A stretch of 64,000 nucleotides of DNA from the NCBI RefSeq assembly GCF_010131535.1, contig NZ_WUBS01000004.1, forward strand, positions 1 through 64,000, in the 5' to 3' direction. A program made the position numbers and the translations under genes. Position 1 is the first letter of the stretch. The number at the start of each line of letters is the position of its first letter. Under the pieces are notes generated by a model that saw only the letters and a program-made list of their open reading frames with translations, made no database searches and had not been told where the DNA came from. The stretch comes from Acerihabitans arboris (GTDB lineage Bacteria > Pseudomonadota > Gammaproteobacteria > Enterobacterales > Enterobacteriaceae). Shown here one piece after another: positions 58,357-64,000 of this stretch.

Positions 58357-59955
58357 TCAGGTGCCGACCCCAAGCGTGGTCTTGACGTCCTGGGCTATTT
58401 TTTCCACCTGGGGACCGTAAATCACCTGGATATCATTATCGCTGACGCGTTTAACCCCGCTGGCCCCGGTCAGCATCAGGGTCCGATCGATAACCAGCCG
58501 CATATCCCTGACCCGCACCCGCAGGCGGGTAAAACAGCAGTCGACGTCGGCGATATTGGGCTGTCCGCCCAGGCCGGTAATGATATTTTCCGCGCGTTCG
58601 CCGGCGCTGACCGCCTTGCGCGCCGGTTCTTCCACTTCCTCCGCCTCGCGCCCCGGGGTTTCCACCCGCATTCGGGTAATCACCAGGCGAAAGCCATAAT
58701 AATAAAGCGGAAAGTAGAGGACGCCCAGCATCACCGGATACCACCAATGGGTTTTTGCCCCGCCCAGCATGCCGAATACCACCAAATCGATGGCTCCGCC
58801 CTGTACGTTGCCGATCATCACCCGCATCACATCCATCAGCATAAACGACAGGCCGCTGAGCGCGGCGTGAAACAGGTACAGCACCGGCGACACAAAAATA
58901 AAGCAAAACTCCAGCGGCTCGGTAATGCCGGTGGTGAACGACGCCAGCATCCCGGCCATCATCAGCGCCTTGACCCGCTTTTTATGCTCGGGACGGGCGC
59001 AGTGATACATGGCCAGCGCCGCGCCCGGCAGGCCGAACATCATCACCGGGATCTTGCCCTGCGCCAGGAAACGGGTGGCGTCGCGCACCGCCTGGTCGTC
59101 GAGCAGCCCGGGATGGGTCAGCGCGGTATTAAAGATATTCAGCGCGCCGACGATGGTCTGGCTATCCACCGTCACCATGCCGCCGATGGGAGTGAAACGC
59201 ACGGTTTCATTCAGGATATGATGCAGGCCGGTGGGGATCAGCAGGCGTTCGGCAAAACCATAGATAAACATGCCGTACTGGCCGCTCTTGCCAATCAGCT
59301 GGCCGACCCAGGCGATGCCCGCGCCGATGGTGGGCCAGACAAACGACAGGCCCAGGCCCACCAGCGGCAACACCACGACCGTGACGATGGGCACGAAACG
59401 CCGGCCGCTAAAAAAGCTTATCGCCGTCGGCAGCACCTGGGTATAAAAACGATTATGCAGCGCCACGGTAACAAGACCGGCGATCACCCCGCCCAATACG
59501 CTCATGTTATAGGTAAAAATACCCAGCATCGGGATAAACTCGGCGGAATAAACCAGCGCGTCGTTCCTGGACATGCCGTGAGCGGTCAACGCCTGCACGG
59601 TAGTGGCGGCGGCGGTCAGGCCCTGTGCCGCCAGGCTGGCGCTGATACCCACGTGCATGGCGATAAAACCAATCACGGCGGCAAAGGCCGCGGTGGGCTT
59701 TTCAGCCTTGGCCAGGCCGATGGCGCTGGCGACGGCAAAAAACAGCGGCAGGTTGGCGAACACGGCGCCGGCCACCTGGCGGATAAACCCGATCACCAAC
59801 TGCGGGTAATGCAGATTGGCAAAGGCTTCGCCGGTAACCGCCGGATTCTGCATGGCCGCCGCCAGCCCGAGGAAAATACCGGCGGCGGCGATAACCGAAA
59901 TCGGCATCATTAACGCTTTGCCAAAGCCGTGGATCTTGCTGGCTAACTCTTTCAT
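58357..59955 (-). CDS. PTS EIICB permease of the glucose/maltose family
   Basis: A 532-residue fused PTS transporter. EIIC (residues 1-~410) has ten or so membrane helices with GFAERLLIPTGLHHILNE and GITEPLEFCFIFVSP, the sugar-site motifs of the glucose/NAG family. EIIB (residues ~435-520) has the phosphorylated Cys in IADVDCCFTRLRVRV. Closest known types are MalX and alpha-glucoside permeases (inference). No EIIA domain is present, so Crr must serve it. No phosphoglycosidase or kinase gene is adjacent, so the sugar is unknown. Confidence 0.87.
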   Translation of the reverse strand: MKELASKIHGFGKALMMPISVIAAAGIFLGLAAAMQNPAVTGEAFANLHYPQLVIGFIRQVAGAVFANLPLFFAVASAIGLAKAEKPTAAFAAVIGFIAMHVGISASLAAQGLTAAATTVQALTAHGMSRNDALVYSAEFIPMLGIFTYNMSVLGGVIAGLVTVALHNRFYTQVLPTAISFFSGRRFVPIVTVVVLPLVGLGLSFVWPTIGAGIAWVGQLIGKSGQYGMFIYGFAERLLIPTGLHHILNETVRFTPIGGMVTVDSQTIVGALNIFNTALTHPGLLDDQAVRDATRFLAQGKIPVMMFGLPGAALAMYHCARPEHKKRVKALMMAGMLASFTTGITEPLEFCFIFVSPVLYLFHAALSGLSFMLMDVMRVMIGNVQGGAIDLVVFGMLGGAKTHWWYPVMLGVLYFPLYYYGFRLVITRMRVETPGREAEEVEEPARKAVSAGERAENIITGLGGQPNIADVDCCFTRLRVRVRDMRLVIDRTLMLTGASGVKRVSDNDIQVIYGPQVEKIAQDVKTTLGVGT

Positions 59956-59991
59956 AAGCGCTGTTCTCGTTTTATCTTCAGGAGGTTAATT

Positions 59992-60036
59992 ATGAGCCAA
60001 CCTGCAAAACCCTCAGCCCGCAACGCAGCCCGATAA
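59992..60036 (+). CDS. possible 14-residue micro-ORF with strong ribosome site
   Basis: MSQPAKPSARNAAR, read from ATG 59992 to TAA 60036. AGGAGG (59980-59985) lies six bases before the ATG, the best ribosome site in the area. It lies divergent to the PTS gene and 182 bp upstream of ydeP. It may be a leader peptide or the relic of a deleted gene. Confidence 0.3.
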   Translation: MSQPAKPSARNAAR

Positions 60037-60218
60037 CCGGATCTTTGAGCCGGGTCACAAATAACCGCCCCGCCGTGCGCCATAGCTCCGCTCTATCCTG
60101 CGATAAGCGCATTCGATTAGACGCAACATAACGAACTGATTAGACTTAACCTTATAAGAGCAAGGCGTTAAAGATTATTTAACATTCACCCGGCACCATC
60201 CACCTGCGAATTTTTATA

Positions 60219-62525
60219 ATGAAATTTAAACCTGCGATAAAACCTTATACCGGCGCCGCGGGCGGCTGGGGGTCTCTTGAAGCCACCACCCGCTATGTCA
60301 TCGACAGTAAACAAGCGTTCAAAAACATCCGCAACCTGCTGCGGGTGAATAAGTCCAAAGGGTTCGACTGTCCGGGCTGCGCCTGGGGCGACGACAATAC
60401 CAGCACCTTCAGCTTTTGTGAAAACGGCGCCAAGGCGGTCAGTTGGGAAGCCACCCGCAAAGGGGTGGACGAAGCGTTTTTTGCCCAACGCAGCGTCAGC
60501 AAGCTCTACGGGCAAAGCGACTATTTCCTGGAGTACCAGGGCCGGCTAACCCGGCCGCTGCGCTACAATGCCCAGACCGACCGTTATGTGCCGGTCAGCT
60601 GGCAGGACGCCTTCGCCCTGATAGCGCAGCACCTGCGCGGATTGGATCATCCCGGCCAGCTCGAGCTTTACACCTCGGGGCGCGCCAGCAATGAAGCCTC
60701 GTATCTATACCAGCTGTTCGGCCGGATGTTCGGCACCAACAATTTCCCCGATTGTTCCAATATGTGCCACGAAGCCAGCGGCAGCGGCCTGAAACAAAGC
60801 ATCGGCGTCGGCAAAGGCACCATTCACCTCGATGATTTCGAGCATGCGGACGCCATTTTCGTCTTCGGCCAGAATCCGGGCACCAACCATCCGCGCATGC
60901 TGCACAGCCTGCGCCACGCCGCCGATCGCGGCGCCAGCATCGTGACCTTTAATACCCTGCGCGAACGCGGGCTGGAACGCTTTGCCGATCCGCAAAATCC
61001 GCTGGAACTGCTGACGCCGAAGTCGGGGCGCATCAGCTCGCGTTATTTCCAGCCCAACCTGGGCGGCGATATGGCGGCGGTGCGCGGCATGGTCAAGGCG
61101 CTGCTGGAAACCCATCGTCGACAGCTGGCTGAAAACCTGCCCGGCCTGTTCGACGACGCCTTTATCCAGGCGCATACCCAGGGCGTGGATGACTATCTGG
61201 CGGCGGTGGACGCCACCTCATGGCAACATATCATCCGGCAGTCCGGCCTGGACGAGCGGCAGCTGCGTGAAGCGGCCGAGATTTACCGCCATGCGCAACG
61301 GGTCATCTGCACCTGGGCCATGGGCGTGACCCAGCATAAGCACTCGGTGGCCACGGTGCGCGAAATCGTTAACCTGCAGTTGCTGTTCGGCCAGTTGGGC
61401 AAGCCGGGCGCCGGCCTGTGCCCGGTGCGCGGCCATAGCAATGTGCAGGGCAACCGCACCATGGGCATCGACGAGAAACCCTCGGGGGCGATGCTCGACA
61501 GCCTGGCGGCGCATTTCGGCTTCACCCCGCCGCGCGCGCCGGGCCACAGCACCGTGGAAGCGCTGGAAGCCATGCTGCGCGGTGAAATCCGGGTGCTGAT
61601 TGCGCTGGGCGGCAACCTGGCGGCGGCGGCGCCCGATACCGCGCGCACCGAGCAGGCTATCCGCCGCTGCGCCCTGACGGTGCATATCGCCACCAAACTG
61701 AACCGCAGCCATCTGATTACCGGCGCCGACGCGCTGATCCTGCCGACCCTGGGCCGCACCGAGCGCGATATGCAGGCCACCGGCAGCCAGTATGTCACGG
61801 TGGAGGATTCTTTTAGCATGGTGCATGCCTCTGAAGGCGTTAACCCGCCGATCTCCGCCCTGCAGCGTTCGGAAACCGCCATCGTCGCCGGCATTGCCGA
61901 CGCGGTGCTGGGCCGGGATAAGCTCGACTGGCCGCGGCTGGCGGGCGATTATAATCTGATCCGCGATCATATCGCGGCCACCCTGCCCGGTTTTACCGAC
62001 TTTAACCGCCGTTGCGAGCAACCGGGCGGCTTTTACCTGGGCAACGCCGCCGCCGAGCTGCGCTTCAACACCCCGGACGGCAAGGCCCGCTTCAGCGCCG
62101 CCGTACTGCCCGCCACCCTGTTCCCGCAAATCGACGGCCAGGCGGTGCCCTTTACGCTGCAGACCCTGCGGTCGCACGACCAGTACAACACCACCATCTA
62201 CGGCATGGACGACCGTTATCGCGGCGTTTACGGCCAGCGGGACGTGGTATTTGTCAACGCGGAGGATCTGGCGGCGCTGGGACTGGCCGACGGCGACCGG
62301 GTGGATATCGAAACGCTGTGGCACGACGGCGTCAGCCGTAAGGTCAGCGGGTTCAAGGCGATAAGCTATGATATTCCGCGCGGCAATCTGGCGGCCTACT
62401 ATCCCGAAACCAATCCGCTGGTGCCGCTGTCAAGCTTTGGCGACGGCACCCATACCCCCACCTCCAAGTCGGTGCCGGTGCGCCTGGTTCGCAGCCCGGT
62501 TACCGCCGACGCGCGCATTATTTAG
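60219..62525 (+). CDS. ydeP: FdhF/YdeP-family molybdopterin oxidoreductase
   Basis: A 768-residue cytosolic protein of the formate-dehydrogenase H superfamily, similar to E. coli YdeP (759), which aids acid resistance. The N-terminal part (GFDCPGCAWGD...FCENGAKA) carries three Cys for a 4Fe-4S cluster. Bis-MGD binding motifs follow (SGRASNEASYLYQ, DCSNMCHEASG, FGQNPGTNHPRM, and a C-terminal cap GMDDRYRGVYGQRDVVF). The substrate is unknown. There is no fdhD or accessory subunit nearby. It ends with a strong terminator. Confidence 0.93.
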   Translation: MKFKPAIKPYTGAAGGWGSLEATTRYVIDSKQAFKNIRNLLRVNKSKGFDCPGCAWGDDNTSTFSFCENGAKAVSWEATRKGVDEAFFAQRSVSKLYGQSDYFLEYQGRLTRPLRYNAQTDRYVPVSWQDAFALIAQHLRGLDHPGQLELYTSGRASNEASYLYQLFGRMFGTNNFPDCSNMCHEASGSGLKQSIGVGKGTIHLDDFEHADAIFVFGQNPGTNHPRMLHSLRHAADRGASIVTFNTLRERGLERFADPQNPLELLTPKSGRISSRYFQPNLGGDMAAVRGMVKALLETHRRQLAENLPGLFDDAFIQAHTQGVDDYLAAVDATSWQHIIRQSGLDERQLREAAEIYRHAQRVICTWAMGVTQHKHSVATVREIVNLQLLFGQLGKPGAGLCPVRGHSNVQGNRTMGIDEKPSGAMLDSLAAHFGFTPPRAPGHSTVEALEAMLRGEIRVLIALGGNLAAAAPDTARTEQAIRRCALTVHIATKLNRSHLITGADALILPTLGRTERDMQATGSQYVTVEDSFSMVHASEGVNPPISALQRSETAIVAGIADAVLGRDKLDWPRLAGDYNLIRDHIAATLPGFTDFNRRCEQPGGFYLGNAAAELRFNTPDGKARFSAAVLPATLFPQIDGQAVPFTLQTLRSHDQYNTTIYGMDDRYRGVYGQRDVVFVNAEDLAALGLADGDRVDIETLWHDGVSRKVSGFKAISYDIPRGNLAAYYPETNPLVPLSSFGDGTHTPTSKSVPVRLVRSPVTADARII

Positions 62526-62551
62526 TCCCTTTTGCGCCACTCCGCCCGCCC

Positions 62552-62575
62552 GCCGCCCGCGCGGGCGGCTTTTTT
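62552..62575 (+). terminator. terminator of ydeP
   Basis: Perfect inverted repeat GCCGCCCGC (62552-62560) / GCGGGCGGC (62561-62569) followed by TTTTTT. Confidence 0.85.
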
Positions 62576-62673
62576 CTCCCGCGATCGGGTCGTTATACTT
62601 GCCGCCGCCTGCCGATTCGCGTAAAACTGTCTGCCGTTATTGAAGCCTTTTTACACTCTTATTTCTGGACATT

Positions 62674-64000
62674 ATGTTTCAAGATAACCCGCTGCTTGCG
62701 CAGCTTAAACAGCAACTTCACTCTCAGACGCCGCGTGTCGAAGGCGTGGTCAAAGGTACTGAGAAAGGGTTTGGCTTCCTTGAAGTCGATGCTCAAAAAA
62801 GCTATTTCATCCCGCCGCCGTTCATGAAAAAAGTCATGCACGGCGATCGGATCACCGCCACCGTGCGCTCTGAAAAAGATCGGGAAATCGTCGAGCCGGA
62901 AGAACTGGTCGAGCCGTTTCTGTCGCGCTTTGTCGGCCGCGTCCAGCTCAAGGACGACCGCCTGTCCATCGTGCCGAACCATCCGCTGATCCGCGAAGTC
63001 ATCCCCTGCCGCCCGGTGCGCGGCGTGGAACATGAGTTCCAGACCGGGGATTGGGCGGTGGCGGAAATGCGCCGCCACCCGCTGAAGGGCGATCGGCAGT
63101 TTTACGCGGAGATTACCCACCTGGTGACCGTCGGCGACGACCACTTCGCCCCCTGGTGGGTCACCCTCGCCCGGCATAACCTGGAGCGCGAGGCGCCGCA
63201 GATGCCGGCGGGGCTGGTGCTGGCCGATGACAACCTGCCGCGCGAGGATTTAACCGCCCTGGATTTCGTTACCATCGACAGCGCCAGCACCGAAGATATG
63301 GATGACGCGCTGTACGTCGAGGCGGGCGAGGGAGATGCGCTGGTGATAACTATCGCCATTGCCGATCCGACCGCCTATGTCGCCGCCGACAGCCCGCTGG
63401 ATATGATTGCCCGCGAACGCGCGTTTACCAATTACCTGCCGGGCTTTAATATCCCGATGCTGCCGCGCGATTTGTCCGACAACCTGTGTTCCCTGCGCGC
63501 CAATGAGCGCCGTCCCGCGCTTGCCTGCCGCGTCGCCGTCAACGCCGACGGCTCGCTCGGCGACCAGCCGCGCTTCTTTGCCGCCTGGATTGAATCTAAG
63601 GCCAAACTGGCCTATGACGAGGTGTCCGACTGGCTGGAAACGGAAGGCAAAAGCGTATGGCAACCCGGCAGCCCGGCCATCGCCGAACAGATCCGTTTAT
63701 TGCAACGCGTCTGCCTGTCCCGCGCCGCCTGGCGCCAGGTCAATGCCCTGGTGTTCAAGGATCGGCCCGATTACCGTTTTGTCCTGGATGATAAAGGCGA
63801 CGTGCTGTCCATCCAGATCGAACCCCGGCGCATCGCCAACCGCATGGTCGAGGAAGCGATGATTGCCGCCAACGTCTGCGCCGCGCGGGTATTGCGCGAC
63901 GGCCTGGGTTACGGCGTCTACAACATCCATAACGGCTTTGACGAGACGTTGGTGGACCAGGCGGTGGCTATCCTTGCCGCCAATGATGTCGAGGCCGACG
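62674..64000 (+). CDS. rnb: exoribonuclease II, 3' end outside window
   Basis: The first 442 of ~644 residues of RNase II, which degrades RNA from the 3' end. [20 protein letters not shown] opens two cold-shock domains. The catalytic RNB domain follows, with acidic metal ligands in [16 protein letters not shown] (about residues 206-221). [22 protein letters not shown] and the [10 protein letters not shown] segment fit. The frame has no stop before the window end. Confidence 0.97.
   Translation, partial: MFQDNPLLAQLKQQLHSQTPRVEGVVKGTEKGFGFLEVDAQKSYFIPPPFMKKVMHGDRITATVRSEKDREIVEPEELVEPFLSRFVGRVQLKDDRLSIVPNHPLIREVIPCRPVRGVEHEFQTGDWAVAEMRRHPLKGDRQFYAEITHLVTVGDDHFAPWWVTLARHNLEREAPQMPAGLVLADDNLPREDLTALDFVTIDSASTEDMDDALYVEAGEGDALVITIAIADPTAYVAADSPLDMIARERAFTNYLPGFNIPMLPRDLSDNLCSLRANERRPALACRVAVNADGSLGDQPRFFAAWIESKAKLAYDEVSDWLETEGKSVWQPGSPAIAEQIRLLQRVCLSRAAWRQVNALVFKDRPDYRFVLDDKGDVLSIQIEPRRIANRMVEEAMIAANVCAARVLRDGLGYGVYNIHNGFDETLVDQAVAILAANDVEAD

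Noticed and set aside
58333-59913. 526-codon plus-strand frame opposite the PTS gene
   Set aside because: His/Gln/Asp-rich shadow of membrane helices on the other strand; no conserved motif or ribosome site.

Overview
The window looks like the chromosome of a Sodalis-type member of the Enterobacterales (a Pectobacteriaceae/Bruguierivoracaceae relative). Many proteins (Fnr, UspE, PntAB, RstA, NifJ, TtcA, ZntB, the Psp and Sap proteins, FabI) read almost line for line like their E. coli counterparts. The gene order is a shuffled version of the E. coli fnr-to-rnb stretch, and codon use is GC-rich. The genus is inferred from content and order, not from a search. No tRNA, rRNA, CRISPR array or intact insertion sequence was seen.

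Layout. 1-6.6 kb is an accessory, partly AT-rich block: the tail of a fibronectin-III-repeat protein, a protein made of a Pro/Tyr 22-residue repeat, a RES-Xre toxin-antitoxin pair with a palindromic operator, and a lone 1081-residue protein whose C-terminal part resembles AvrE/DspE type III effectors. 6.8-20.2 kb is mostly core: tam, smrA, an L-lactate/malate-type dehydrogenase, fnr with its own FNR box, uspE, pntAB, ydgH, rstAB, then asr with an RstA box, the 26-residue ydgU and the protease gene ydgD. 20.2-36.2 kb holds hrpA, azoR, ydbH-ynbE (ydbL missing), ldhA, an unknown gene, ydbJ, nifJ, a membrane protein gene and ttcA. 36.2-46.5 kb holds a small proline-rich gene, the FNR-dependent sRNA FnrS, zntB, a broken ADP-ribosyltransferase-like gene, the murein-peptide genes mppA, mpaA and ycjG, then tyrR and ycjXF. 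46.6-50.6 kb holds an ABC-transporter fragment and an acquired-looking SDR gene lodged between ycjX and pspC, then pspCBA divergent from pspF over a complete sigma-54/IHF/enhancer control region. A RyhB sRNA gene with two Fur boxes lies between pspF and sapA. 50.9-64 kb holds sapABCDF, fabI, a LysR regulator gene, an orphan PTS EIICB gene, ydeP and the start of rnb, which runs off the window.

The genes form three visible networks. The first is oxygen and redox control: Fnr, FnrS, the nicotinamide transhydrogenase, D-lactate dehydrogenase and pyruvate:flavodoxin oxidoreductase. The second is envelope stress and host-peptide handling: Psp, Sap, RstAB-Asr and murein tripeptide recycling. The third is possible host interaction: an AvrE-like protein, remnants of an ADP-ribosyltransferase and two unusual proline-rich proteins. 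The two sRNAs, the micro-genes ydgU and MSQPAKPSARNAAR, the ABC fragment and the Ala at FabI position 93 were read directly from the sequence.
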